Shown in pieces: positions 19,244 through 28,237 of a stretch of DNA of 64,000 nt. The stretch is from positions 62,001 through 126,000 of the forward strand of contig NZ_JAKZGR010000001.1 of the NCBI RefSeq assembly GCF_022549675.1, written 5' to 3'. This DNA comes from Belliella kenyensis (lineage in GTDB: Bacteria > Bacteroidota > Bacteroidia > Cytophagales > Cyclobacteriaceae). Both the position numbers and the translations under genes were made by a program. The notes beneath the pieces were generated by a model that worked only from the letters and a program-made list of their open reading frames with translations, did no database searches and was not told where the DNA came from. Position 1 is the stretch's first letter, and the number at the start of each line of letters is the position of its first letter.

Positions 19244-21577
19244 CTATATAAACCCTTCAATGGATTTTTCTAGTTCCCTTGCGTGAGACAAAAACTCCTC
19301 GACATTCATATCTTTGATATAGATCAAACCATGGCTAGCTCTTACTTTGGCAGATTCATGTAAGTAGAAGTAATTTTTGCCAAGTAGTAATTGGATATCT
19401 TGGAGCTGATCTACCCAAATTCTTTTTGCGACAGTACTGAACTTACCATTATGTGCATAGCTAGGGAATGATGCATTTACTTGACTTAAATAGCAATTTG
19501 CAAATGAATCTTCCATGACAGACATATCACCAAGAGAGACTGGTACGATTACATTTGCTTCATAAGGTTCGAATTTGAACCAAACGTTTCTGTAACCTAC
19601 AACCCGGAAATTCTCTAAATTTTCCTCTTCATTCCATTGTCTCACTGCCTCAGCAGTTGCCTGCAAAACCTTATAATGTGTGTCTGGTCCCGAACCCTCA
19701 GGGTCGAGGGTTAAACTCAAAATCGTTGGTTTTACTTTTCTCAGCAAATCAAGGATAGGTTCGACGTCTCTCTTCTTGTCGGGTTGCTCTGTGAAAATGT
19801 CCCCAGTATAGAATCCAAGACGTAAGTGATGTACATTTTTGACTTGAACTCCAAAATGAGCCCAAACCAACTCCTCCTCAAACTCTCTGACCATACCTTT
19901 CAACTTTTGAATTTTTGAAGGATTCTTTTCACCATCATAAGAATTCCTAAGGATACTGATCAAGTCATTGATAGTTTCTCGTAAAGTTTGTTGATTTTTC
20001 ACTTCATAAATACCTACAATAGCTCGAACAAGTCTATGACATAATCCTCTCAATCGTTGATTGGCATTTTCAGAAGCCACATTGGTGAGAAAATGATAGA
20101 CATCTTTATCCGTTTTAAGCTTGTAACCGACATCAAAGAAATCCTCATATTTCACCATTTGAATTTCATTATTGTCCAATAGCTTCTTTGTATGAAGCAA
20201 GGTGTCAATGATGAAAGTGTTTGTCACAGCTGTAAATCCTGAAGTAAGTACGGAGAAATGTACTTCATTTGAATTCTCTTGAAGTTGAGTAGTGATCTGA
20301 GGCAGAATTCCCAAAGAGATATCATCATGATGTGGACCAGTATGAAGAATCACCTCATTACTTTGTCTTTCTGTGCCTCTTTTCATTTTTGCGATCATGC
20401 TTTCCATGACTTTTTCAACTGTATTCTCGGAAAGATCGGGAATCATCGAAGTGTATTTATCTTTTTTCAAATCCTCCAACTTCAATCTATCTCCATACTT
20501 CTTCAATTTTTTGCATAAAGAGATCACAGCTCTTTCGGTCTTTTCCCAAGTCCATTCACCCTCTGAGTAGTAAGCATCTACTGAATCTGTGAGTTTAATC
20601 GCCGCACCTTTTGTGAGATAAAATCTACCGTTCTTCAATTTTTGAATGCTTGTAGCAGGATATAAGTTGTTCAGCGGGTTTTCTAAGGAGTCTTTGATGA
20701 TCTGGGCCTTAGCCTCTCCAGCTGCTATTATGATGGCGACTGCGTCTGAATTGTAAGTGATCGTATCCAAGCCTATCGTAATGACTAGCCTATTTGAAGA
20801 AACCTCAATGCCACCCAAATCACCTGCTGCTACTGCTTGAGTTTCGAAGTTTGTTTCTGTCAGCCTAGTTGCTGAATACATATGGGTGCCTCGCGTGTTG
20901 AAGGCTATGTGTCCATCGGGACCTATTCCACCAAGGAAAAAACCAATGCCTCCCTTGGACCTGATTTTATCTTCATATTCACCACACCATTTATCGATGA
21001 GATAAATTGATTCTTGCTGAATCCTCTCCAGGTCATTGATCGGCTCCCTAAACCTTAAAGAAAGATCTACATGAAGCTTTGGAAAAACTTCACTGAAATG
21101 CCTTCCTCCAGCAAGTGGAATTTCATCAGAATTTATAAGTATTGCATTATCAGGATTTAGACCGAAACCTTCAATGTAAAATTTGTTTACATAGTGAAAG
21201 AAACTGTTTGCTTGCTTTGATGAGATGGGGAAAAATTCATCTATTTGTACAAATGTAAGGTTTCGTAAGTTTGGCTTTTCACATTTATCCAATCCATATT
21301 TTTTCCTGATATCCTTACCCTTCTGATTTTCCCAATTTTCAAGAATGTACTTTGTCCACTTGATAAAATATTCAGGAGTCTTTCCAGTTGGTAGACTGAT
21401 TACTCCATCAGGATTGCTTGAAACCCACTCTAGAAACCTACAAGCTGTGATCAACCCTAGTTTGGGAAAGTTATCAACTGTAATGTAAGGAGTCAAAGTA
21501 TTGCTAGCCTTTTGTTTAGATTCATGAACAAATGCTAGTTCGACGGGACTGAGATTAATCTGAGTATTCATGGTCAT
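19244..21577 (-). CDS. Glucosamine-6-phosphate deaminase (NagB) domain fused to a PIG-L deacetylase-like domain
   Basis: This 777-residue cytoplasmic protein has two parts. The N-terminal half (about residues 25-350) is NagB-like, with ISLPTGKTPEYF near residue 60 and the active-site block GGIGPDGHIAFN near 215. The C-terminal half (from about 410) is PIG-L/LmbE-like: it opens with EVILHTGPHHDDISLG, a variant of the zinc-binding PHPDD motif. NagB converts glucosamine-6-P to fructose-6-P and ammonia; the PIG-L part may deacetylate an amino sugar. This fusion recurs in Bacteroidota. The divergent DeoR regulator at 21952 is its probable controller. Confidence 0.88.
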   Translation of the reverse strand: MTMNTQINLSPVELAFVHESKQKASNTLTPYITVDNFPKLGLITACRFLEWVSSNPDGVISLPTGKTPEYFIKWTKYILENWENQKGKDIRKKYGLDKCEKPNLRNLTFVQIDEFFPISSKQANSFFHYVNKFYIEGFGLNPDNAILINSDEIPLAGGRHFSEVFPKLHVDLSLRFREPINDLERIQQESIYLIDKWCGEYEDKIRSKGGIGFFLGGIGPDGHIAFNTRGTHMYSATRLTETNFETQAVAAGDLGGIEVSSNRLVITIGLDTITYNSDAVAIIIAAGEAKAQIIKDSLENPLNNLYPATSIQKLKNGRFYLTKGAAIKLTDSVDAYYSEGEWTWEKTERAVISLCKKLKKYGDRLKLEDLKKDKYTSMIPDLSENTVEKVMESMIAKMKRGTERQSNEVILHTGPHHDDISLGILPQITTQLQENSNEVHFSVLTSGFTAVTNTFIIDTLLHTKKLLDNNEIQMVKYEDFFDVGYKLKTDKDVYHFLTNVASENANQRLRGLCHRLVRAIVGIYEVKNQQTLRETINDLISILRNSYDGEKNPSKIQKLKGMVREFEEELVWAHFGVQVKNVHHLRLGFYTGDIFTEQPDKKRDVEPILDLLRKVKPTILSLTLDPEGSGPDTHYKVLQATAEAVRQWNEEENLENFRVVGYRNVWFKFEPYEANVIVPVSLGDMSVMEDSFANCYLSQVNASFPSYAHNGKFSTVAKRIWVDQLQDIQLLLGKNYFYLHESAKVRASHGLIYIKDMNVEEFLSHARELEKSIEGFI

Positions 21578-21951
21578 TGATATTTGGAAATGATATGGTG
21601 TTTATTTTACTAAATTCGATTTTATAATGAGCTACTTTTGACTTCTTTTAATTATTGATTTAAGTCCCAAATGGTTTTGAAATAACAGCACCGAATATTT
21701 TTTATTCATCTTATTCAAATGTTTTTATTGAATAAATAATTAATTGAAACTGAAATTTTCCGAAATAAAAGTAGTAATAAAACGAATGAATATGAAAATA
21801 AATCAAATAAAAAATAGCAAAAAATTTGTTGAAAACTTATTTAATTTTCATGATGGTTTTAATTCCTTTTGGTATTATGCAATTTGAAAGAAATTATGCT
21901 TATCTTTGAATTCACTATTTAATTCGTGAGTTTAGTAATAAACATCCCCAA
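21578..21951. promoter_or_regulatory. Divergent promoter region between the NagB fusion and the DeoR gene
   Basis: This 374-bp, very AT-rich gap must hold promoters for both flanking genes. TATCTTTG at 21901-21908 fits the -7 consensus TANNTTTG and lies 43 bp before the DeoR start. A TTTG at 21883 is too close to be a normal -33 box. I see no further gene. Operators for the DeoR protein are expected here, but I could not single one out. Confidence 0.45.
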
Positions 21952-22713
21952 ATGAAAAAAACGGCTTTAAGAAGATCGAAAATACTTGAAGAATTGGAAT
22001 CAAGCGGTCAAGTAAATGTTGCTGAACTCAGCAAAGAGTTTCAGGTGAGCGAGGTGACTATCAGGAATGATTTGGCAAATTTGGAGAGAAATAAGCTATT
22101 GGTCAGGGCTCACGGAGGTGCTTTTAAGACAAATACCTTGGCCGTTCATGTAGCAGAAAGAAAGAAGACCAACTTAGAAGCCAAAAAAGCTATCGGAAGG
22201 GCAGCTGCTGAATTGATAGTCGAAGGAGACTCCATCATTCTGGATTCAGGGACTACTACCTTGGAGGTATCTAAAAATATAGGGAATTTTGAAAGGCTAT
22301 CAGTTATTAGCAATGCTTTGGACATCATCAATAACCTTGCTAGCTCAGAAAATATTGAGGTGATAGTACCAGGCGGATTTTTGAGAAAGTTTTCGATGTC
22401 TTTAGTCGGTCCGCTTGCAGAAAAAAACTTCAAGCAAGTGCATTGTAATAAATTGTTTTTAGGTGTAGATGGATTCAAATCAGATCATGGCATATATACT
22501 TATAATATGGAAGAAGCGTACCTCAATCAATTGATGATAGAGGTAGCGGAAGAAGTAATTGTCGTCGCTGATTCTTCCAAATTCAAAAAAATTGGATTCG
22601 CATTTATAGCAGGCTTTAGTAAAATCCATAAAGTGATTACCGATAATGGTATAGAAGAGGAATTTATTAAGATGCTTCAGAGGAATAATGTAGAGGTTAT
22701 AATTGCAAATTAA
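21952..22713 (+). CDS. DeoR/GlpR-family transcriptional regulator (AgaR-like)
   Basis: This 253-residue protein has an N-terminal DeoR helix-turn-helix (RRSKILEELESSGQVNVAEL, then SEVTIRNDLANLE, residues 6-45) followed by the hallmark VRAHGGA. The C-terminal DeoRC effector domain has DSGTTTLEVSKNI near residue 98 and GVDGFKSDHGIYT near 177. Such proteins sense phosphorylated sugars and usually repress sugar catabolic genes. Divergent placement from the NagB/PIG-L gene suggests control of amino-sugar use in this region. No co-transcribed kinase is present. Confidence 0.9.
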   Translation: MKKTALRRSKILEELESSGQVNVAELSKEFQVSEVTIRNDLANLERNKLLVRAHGGAFKTNTLAVHVAERKKTNLEAKKAIGRAAAELIVEGDSIILDSGTTTLEVSKNIGNFERLSVISNALDIINNLASSENIEVIVPGGFLRKFSMSLVGPLAEKNFKQVHCNKLFLGVDGFKSDHGIYTYNMEEAYLNQLMIEVAEEVIVVADSSKFKKIGFAFIAGFSKIHKVITDNGIEEEFIKMLQRNNVEVIIAN

Positions 22714-22826
22714 AATTCTATAGAACTTTTTAGGTTGTTAAACTTACGTAACAATGCGTAGCATACATTCTTGGTTATCTTATTCGGGTTTAGCTATCTT
22801 CATATCTAGATAAAAAACTAAATATT

Positions 22827-23081
22827 ATGAGCTGGATAGCATACATTATTTTTGGATTGATTGCAGGTGTTATTGCAAAGATGATTCATCCAGGAAAGGA
22901 TCCTGGAGGATGGATAATTACTATTTTGCTGGGGATCTTAGGTTCTTTGGTAGGAAGATGGTTAGCTGGTATTTTAGGCTTGGTGGTCAGTGGGAGTTTT
23001 TGGAGTCCTATGAATTGGATTGTATCCATTGGCGGGGCTGTACTACTGCTATTCATTCATGCTAAGTTGACCAAAAAATAA
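22827..23081 (+). CDS. YeaQ/YmgE-type small membrane protein
   Basis: An 84-residue integral membrane protein with three hydrophobic segments (about residues 3-20, 28-50 and 60-78). The segments GLIAGVIAKMIHPGKDPGGW and TILLGILGSLVGRWL match the transglycosylase-associated / YeaQ-YmgE stress family. Despite the family name, no enzymatic function is known; expression in related bacteria is often stress-linked. It stands alone between the DeoR and SDR genes. Confidence 0.85.
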   Translation: MSWIAYIIFGLIAGVIAKMIHPGKDPGGWIITILLGILGSLVGRWLAGILGLVVSGSFWSPMNWIVSIGGAVLLLFIHAKLTKK

Positions 23082-23174
23082 ATTTTTGTTTTTTCTTATA
23101 AACAAACTTTTTCTTGTAATTGGGGGTTCTAAACTTACATTTTCACAATTAAGTTGAACTTAGAATCGAAAGAA

Positions 23175-23894
23175 ATGCAAGATTTAGAACAAAAAACAGT
23201 TTTGATTACAGGTGGGAGTAAAGGAATAGGATTTGGTATTGCTGAATCCTTATTAGCAGCTGGTATGAGAGTCGCCATCACCAGTAGATCTCAAGAGGCT
23301 GCTGATGAAGCTGCTTCCAAATTGCAAAAAATAGGTAAAGGGGAGGTAATCGGAATAGCCGCAGATGTAAGAAATCTAGAGTCTCAAGAAAATGCTGTAA
23401 GTAAATTGATAGATCAGTGGGGACAACTGGACGTAGTCATTGCAAATGCTGGAATTGGTCACTTTGCTTCGATAGAAAATTTGACCTCAGAACAATGGCA
23501 AGAAACAATAGATACCAATTTGACAGGTGTTTTTTATAGCATCAAAGCAGGACTTGAAGGATTAAAAAGCACCAAAGGTTATTTTATAACAATCTCAAGT
23601 TTGGCTGGAACAAACTTTTTTGCAAATGGGTCTGCATACAATGCAAGTAAGTTTGGAGTCACAGGTTTTTCACAAGCTGTGATGCTAGATTTGAGAAAGT
23701 ATGGAATCAAAGTATCTACGATTATGCCTGGCTCTGTGGCCACTTACTTCAACGATCATCAGCCTAGCGAAGCAGATGCTTGGAAGATACAAATTGAAGA
23801 TTTGGGTCAGATGGTAGTCGATTTATTGAGAATGAATCCTAGAACCCTACCGAGTAAAATCGAAGTGAGGCCTACCATGCCTCCAAATGCTTAA
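23175..23894 (+). CDS. Short-chain dehydrogenase/reductase (SDR)
   Basis: I take ATG 23175 as the start (239 residues); a TTG at 23154 is less likely. Classical SDR features are seen: TGGSKGIGFG (NAD(P) binding, residues 12-21), NAG in VVIANAGIGH near 85, Ser in ISSLAG near 134 and YxxxK in YNASKFG near 152. Substrate unknown; PGSVATYFNDHQPSEAD near 185 resembles family members annotated as 3-oxoacyl-ACP reductase-like. It is followed by a strong terminator and is convergent with the next gene. Confidence 0.88.
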   Translation: MQDLEQKTVLITGGSKGIGFGIAESLLAAGMRVAITSRSQEAADEAASKLQKIGKGEVIGIAADVRNLESQENAVSKLIDQWGQLDVVIANAGIGHFASIENLTSEQWQETIDTNLTGVFYSIKAGLEGLKSTKGYFITISSLAGTNFFANGSAYNASKFGVTGFSQAVMLDLRKYGIKVSTIMPGSVATYFNDHQPSEADAWKIQIEDLGQMVVDLLRMNPRTLPSKIEVRPTMPPNA

Positions 23895-23952
23895 TGGATC
23901 AATCGTGTTGTTAAAAAAAATGGCCTTTCTCCATAAATGATTCACTATATTT

Positions 23953-24005
23953 GAGTTCGAGTGAAGTGCTCTTATTTAACTTCACTTGAACTCAATTATT
24001 TTTTT
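23953..24005. terminator. Strong terminator between the SDR and pseudo-M48 genes
   Basis: GAGTTC-GAGTGAAGT and ACTTCACTT-GAACTC form a long stem of about 15 bp around an 11-base loop, followed by AATTATTTTTTT on the plus strand. It lies between two convergent genes. Confidence 0.8.
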
Positions 24006-24080
24006 CTTAGTTTTCCAGTTGATATACTTGTATTGATTGTAATAACCTAATCCATATTGACTTAAGTTTTGAATCGTATA

Positions 24081-25433
24081 TCAATCTAATACTCCAATAC
24101 TTTTATCCTCATCGTGCATGTTGAATCTTCTTAGGATTTGATTGATGTATTTTAGGTCGCTTTTAGGCATTGGGTCACCTGATCTCTGAAGTGCGATTAG
24201 ATTTTCTCTGTATTTTAGAAATGAGGTTTTTGCATTTTTGAAATCTTCCATTCTTAAGTATATCAGGCCCTCTTCCAAATCTAAATCAACCATTGGTTCC
24301 AAAGCCATCTCTCTTGCATTATTGATATATGTGAGTGCTTGAAGATTAGTATCTAAATCGTTGCCCAACCTTCTGTACAATTTACTCAATAGTAAGTATT
24401 CATCTTCGGTAGCCATTTCCATGCTTTCTATTCGTTCTGCTAGAAGTAGAGAATATTCGTAATTCTTGCTGTAAAATTCCTGCCAAGCCGTATAACTAAT
24501 GGCATTTGATAAGATAGCCATTACTTGTTTATTAGAGGTATTGTATTGACCAATATGCTCTTTCCAGTATTCTGCGGCTACACTTTTGACAAGTTTGTTT
24601 TGTTCATTGTTGTAATTTGCACCTATCCTTTGCATATTTTCTGCTGTAAGGTAAGATGCAGCTAATCCAAGGGTATAAGCATCGTCAAAATTATAATAGG
24701 TTCCATTTTTTGCATTCCCATAAGCCATTACAGCAGAAGATGCTAAGGTGGTGATGGTGCCCCAGGTTCTTGCTCGATTTTCTGCTTTGATTGCTTGATT
24801 GAGATTTATTAAGTTATGGTCGAGTACTGTATTCGCAAGGCATTCAGAGAGCATCTTGACGATATCGGCTTCATCTTTTGCCAAAGAAAGTGATCCTGTT
24901 GTCAATATGATCATCCCATTATCAAATGAAAAGTATGTGGGTTCGGTTGATTTGATTATAGCCAAATGAACTACACGGTTCTTGTCTTTGATCAAATAAC
25001 TTGGGTGAATTTTAAAAATCAATTGATATAGATAATCGTACAATACCTCATCTTCGAATACTAAATTGTTCTGCTTGACTTCTTCCAAAAACTCCATTGC
25101 ATCTGTGTGTAAAAGGTCTCTATTAGAACTGTACCAGCCATTGTTTTGAATATCACGAGCTCGGTATTTGAACCATTGATTTTCCCAAAATGTAAAGTCA
25201 TCATCAATTAAGTCAATTCTATCGGTATTTACGTGGACATTATCAAATGAACTTTTAATAAGGTATTGAGTTCTTTCTGAATACTCGGTTTCCTTATATC
25301 CTAAAATATTCACCGTATCTCCCACTTGAAAAGTCGAAAATTTTCTATTGACTATTCCTTGTTTGTGTTTTTGTGAGAAGGAGTGAAGAGAAATTAAAAA
25401 TAGAAGAGAGAAAATTACTAGCTTTTTGGTCAT
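24081..25433 (-). CDS. Secreted M48-like pseudopeptidase with C-terminal TPR-like helices
   Basis: This 450-residue protein has a signal peptide ending ...SLHSFSQ. Residues about 150-220 follow the M48 metallopeptidase pattern (FSFDNGMIILTTGSLSL, then KDEADIVKMLSECLANTVLDH), but where active members read HEIAHxxxxH this one reads SECLANTVLDH: the first two zinc histidines are Ser and Asn, while the glutamate is kept. It should not be an active zinc protease. The C-terminal 150 residues have helical tetratricopeptide-like repeats (EYLLLSKLYRRLGN, MVDLDLEEGLIYLRMEDFKN). A binding or scaffold role in the envelope is possible. It has its own promoter region and is not in an operon. Confidence 0.7.
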   Translation of the reverse strand: MTKKLVIFSLLFLISLHSFSQKHKQGIVNRKFSTFQVGDTVNILGYKETEYSERTQYLIKSSFDNVHVNTDRIDLIDDDFTFWENQWFKYRARDIQNNGWYSSNRDLLHTDAMEFLEEVKQNNLVFEDEVLYDYLYQLIFKIHPSYLIKDKNRVVHLAIIKSTEPTYFSFDNGMIILTTGSLSLAKDEADIVKMLSECLANTVLDHNLINLNQAIKAENRARTWGTITTLASSAVMAYGNAKNGTYYNFDDAYTLGLAASYLTAENMQRIGANYNNEQNKLVKSVAAEYWKEHIGQYNTSNKQVMAILSNAISYTAWQEFYSKNYEYSLLLAERIESMEMATEDEYLLLSKLYRRLGNDLDTNLQALTYINNAREMALEPMVDLDLEEGLIYLRMEDFKNAKTSFLKYRENLIALQRSGDPMPKSDLKYINQILRRFNMHDEDKSIGVLD

Positions 25434-25935
25434 GATTTTGCTGGATTAGTTATTAAAACTAACGACAACTTTTTTCAAAGGTTAGTATAAATCCAAAAAC
25501 TTAACATCAGGCAGTCAAAATTATGGCTTGTTAGTGCAACTAAATTGAATAATTCTCAAGCTGAAGACGAAATTTTACTCAGACATTTTGCTTCAGATGT
25601 AGACTTCTATCTTGATAATCTTAATTATGGATATACAGAACTTTACCAATAACATTACAAAATTCCGATTTATCTAACTTCCAATATAAATTGATATTGG
25701 ATACTTATGGATATTGAGCATTAACAAGCTGTTGACCCAATGAATTAAAGTTACTGATAAAAAAAAGCGTTTGATCAGAATCTTAATTTTTCATTTCCTT
25801 ATCGGTATATCAATTCGCCAATACTACCAAATGTTCATCTCAAAAATCAACAAGTAACCAATTCTATGAATATCCGAATTAAGCTAAATCGACTATTATA
25901 AGATTAATTGACAAAGTTTTGAGTTTTTAAAAATT
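25434..25935. other. 502-bp intergenic region holding dispersed-repeat copy B
   Basis: The gap separates two minus-strand genes. Apart from the dispersed repeat at 25626-25781 I see no gene, tRNA or clear terminator. The rest is plain AT-rich DNA. Confidence 0.5.
25626..25781 (+). repeat. Dispersed ~150-bp intergenic repeat, copy B
   Basis: Full-length match to copies at 10662 and 34318, starting TATGGATATACAGAACTTTA and ending GATCAGAAT. It is closest to copy A over its first 60 bases and shares the AAAAAAAGCG block with copy C. It lies in the gap between the pseudo-M48 and transporter genes, both minus strand, so the repeat is antisense to its neighbours' direction here. Confidence 0.8.
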
Positions 25936-26757
25936 TCAAAGAAAAGAAGTGTCTTCCATTGCTTCTTGTGTCATTTTTTCTGCTATTTCCTTTCCCAAAT
26001 ACCTATCAATAAGATGATGTCCTAGATACAATAGAGGTGTAAGAAGTATAGCCACAGAGAACTTGTAGATATAATTGATAATCCCAACAGACACAACTTG
26101 CGCCCAGCTCCAATTTCCAAAAATGTAAAATGCAATTCCTAAGACCACAAAGGAATCAATAAATTGGGAAACCAATGTAGAGCCAGTAGCCCTAAGCCAG
26201 ATCATTTTGGAACCTGTGATAAGTCTCAACTTTTGAAATACATAGACATCTATAAGTTGTCCTAGAAGAAAAGCAATCAAAGAACCGATGATAATGCCAA
26301 GTCCCTGTCTAAAGATCGTATTGAAAGCATAATGGATATTGAAATCATTACCTTCTGGATCTGGGCTATTGACTTCAAGCCAGAATGGTGCTGGAGCAAG
26401 CTGGGTGACAATGGCTATGATTACAAATATATATGCAATAAAAAAGGCCGTGATAAAGCTTATTTTTCTAACTCCTTTTTTTCCGAAATACTCATTGATG
26501 ATATCTGTCGTGATAAAAACAATTGGCCAAATGACTGCTCCTGCTGTTAGGTTAAAGTCAAGCACATAATCTCCAAAAAAAGTCCAACCTACAGGTTCAA
26601 AACCAAGAGTCATTTCTCCAGAGAAAATCTTTACCCCGATAATTTCTGCTAAGATTGCGTTGGTAAGAAAAATGCCTGAAAGAATTATGAATAGATTGGT
26701 TTTCTTTGATTGAAAAGCGGCAGCTTTTTTTGTGGCTACAGGTAATGGTTCTATCAT
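25936..26757 (-). CDS. Queuosine precursor transporter (YhhQ/VUT family)
   Basis: This 273-residue polytopic membrane protein has about six hydrophobic helices (for example LFIILSGIFLTNAILAEIIG, FITAFFIAYIFVIIAIVTQL and GIIIGSLIAFLLGQLIDVYV). The family blocks AGAVIWPIVFITTDIINEYFGKKG and RATGSTLVSQFIDSFVVLG mark the YhhQ (DUF165) family, which imports queuine or preQ0/preQ1 for tRNA modification. It is 2 bp downstream of the RNase Z gene, so the two are co-transcribed; both serve tRNA, which makes the pairing sensible. Confidence 0.9.
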   Translation of the reverse strand: MIEPLPVATKKAAAFQSKKTNLFIILSGIFLTNAILAEIIGVKIFSGEMTLGFEPVGWTFFGDYVLDFNLTAGAVIWPIVFITTDIINEYFGKKGVRKISFITAFFIAYIFVIIAIVTQLAPAPFWLEVNSPDPEGNDFNIHYAFNTIFRQGLGIIIGSLIAFLLGQLIDVYVFQKLRLITGSKMIWLRATGSTLVSQFIDSFVVLGIAFYIFGNWSWAQVVSVGIINYIYKFSVAILLTPLLYLGHHLIDRYLGKEIAEKMTQEAMEDTSFL

Positions 26758-26759
26758 AT

Positions 26760-27677
26760 TTACACTATTGGATAAGTAATGCCTTCTTCCCCTAATACAC
26801 TTTCAGAAAATGATGCTTGAGCCTGTTCTAATAAAGGTGCTAAGTTTAGGTATCTTGTTGAGAAGTGTCCTAGTATTAATTTTTTTGCGTTGATCTTTGC
26901 AGCAATGAGTCCCGCTTGTCTGGCCGTGCTGTGAAATGTATCTACTGCCCTTTCTACTTCATCATCTCCAAATGTAGCTTCATGATAGATGGTAGTCACC
27001 CCTTGGATATTGGCAGTCAAGTCGATTGGGTCATAGATTGTATCTGAGCAAAAAGCGTATGACCTCAAAGGAGCAGGAGGGATGGTGTACTCTGTTACGC
27101 TGTAGTGGTCACCGTTTTTATCGGTATAGTCTATACCTTTTCTTAGAGAGTTGATTGCTTCTATACTTATTTTCTTTTCAAGAAGTTTTGCTTTATTCAT
27201 ATTGAGCAAACCCTGCTTTTCTTGAATAAGAAACCCCGTACAAGGTATGCGATGCTTAAGTGGAAAAGAGTAAACGCGAAAATTTCTTTCCTCCAATATC
27301 AATGCTTTCACATCCGCATCTGTAGATACGAACCTTATAGGATAATTGAGTTTGGTATTGCTATACTTTAGCTGAATGGTAATGATTTCATCAAGTCCTT
27401 TGGGACCAAAAATAGTGAGAAGCTTCGATCTCCTATGTAAATGAAAAGTGGTGATCAATCCCATGAGACCATAATAATGATCACCATGTAAATGCGAAAT
27501 AAATATATAATCTATTTTACTATATCGCAATTTGAAACTGCGCAATTGGTTTTGAGTGCCTTCTCCACAATCTAAGAGGAGATAAGATAATCCAATATTA
27601 ACCAATTGCGCAGTCTGATTCCTGCCATGGGCAGGAATGGCAGCATTTGAGCCTAAGATTGTGACGGTAAAATCCAA
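26760..27677 (-). CDS. rnz: Ribonuclease Z
   Basis: This 305-residue metallo-beta-lactamase-fold endonuclease cleaves the 3' trailer of tRNA precursors. It shows LLLDCGEGTQNQLR near residue 33, the zinc-binding FISHLHGDHYYGLMGL near 59, YCSDT-type AFCSDTIYDP near 208, the HEATF block near 232 and a final LGHFSTRY near 270. The length fits the short bacterial (ElaC-type) form. It lies between the STAS gene and the YhhQ-type transporter with gaps of 2 bp on each side, in one operon. Confidence 0.95.
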   Translation of the reverse strand: MDFTVTILGSNAAIPAHGRNQTAQLVNIGLSYLLLDCGEGTQNQLRSFKLRYSKIDYIFISHLHGDHYYGLMGLITTFHLHRRSKLLTIFGPKGLDEIITIQLKYSNTKLNYPIRFVSTDADVKALILEERNFRVYSFPLKHRIPCTGFLIQEKQGLLNMNKAKLLEKKISIEAINSLRKGIDYTDKNGDHYSVTEYTIPPAPLRSYAFCSDTIYDPIDLTANIQGVTTIYHEATFGDDEVERAVDTFHSTARQAGLIAAKINAKKLILGHFSTRYLNLAPLLEQAQASFSESVLGEEGITYPIV

Positions 27678-27679
27678 AA

Positions 27680-28060
27680 TTAATCTTCTTCCTCTTCTGC
27701 ACCAGCAGTTTTGATGGTATGCATAAACACGGCCTCGGCAGCTTCTTCCAAGGTATCTACTATGGTAAATACTTTGTCAAGCATAGAAATTTTGATCAGC
27801 TTCAATACATGCTCTTGGGGAGCTACGATGACAAAAATTCCACCTTCTCTATTGAACTCTCTATTTCCCACAAGCAATGCGCTTAATCCACTAGAGTCAG
27901 CATATTTTACATGACTCATGTCAAGAATAAGGTTTTCATATCCTTCAGCATGTACAGTCAGTAATTCTGACTTTAGCTTTGGAGATAATGAAGAATCTAG
28001 TTTCTCTTCTTGTGGCGTAAATACAACGTATTGCTCTTTTTTATCAACTGTATATTTCAT
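27680..28060 (-). CDS. STAS-domain protein (anti-anti-sigma factor type)
   Basis: A 126-residue single STAS domain: it starts MKYTVDKKEQYVVFTPQEEK and has the signature DMSHVKYADSSGLSALLVGN (residues 47-66), whose DSSG serine is the site phosphorylated by anti-sigma kinases in SpoIIAA/RsbV-like proteins. The acidic tail GAEEEED is unusual but not unique. It is the first gene of the operon leading to rnz and the transporter. No partner kinase is in the window, so its target is unknown. Confidence 0.88.
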   Translation of the reverse strand: MKYTVDKKEQYVVFTPQEEKLDSSLSPKLKSELLTVHAEGYENLILDMSHVKYADSSGLSALLVGNREFNREGGIFVIVAPQEHVLKLIKISMLDKVFTIVDTLEEAAEAVFMHTIKTAGAEEEED

Positions 28061-28237
28061 ATCCTAAGTTTGTTTTCAATAATGCTTTTGTTCGTCTTTT
28101 GGTTCAATATTTCGATAGTGAACCTCAATAATTCTTGATTTGTTCTGCCAAAGATTATTTTTCATGAAAATGTTCAATCTTTGACCTTGTTTATTTTAAA
28201 TTTATCTTGAATTGAAACCTGTTTACATGCAATTTGT

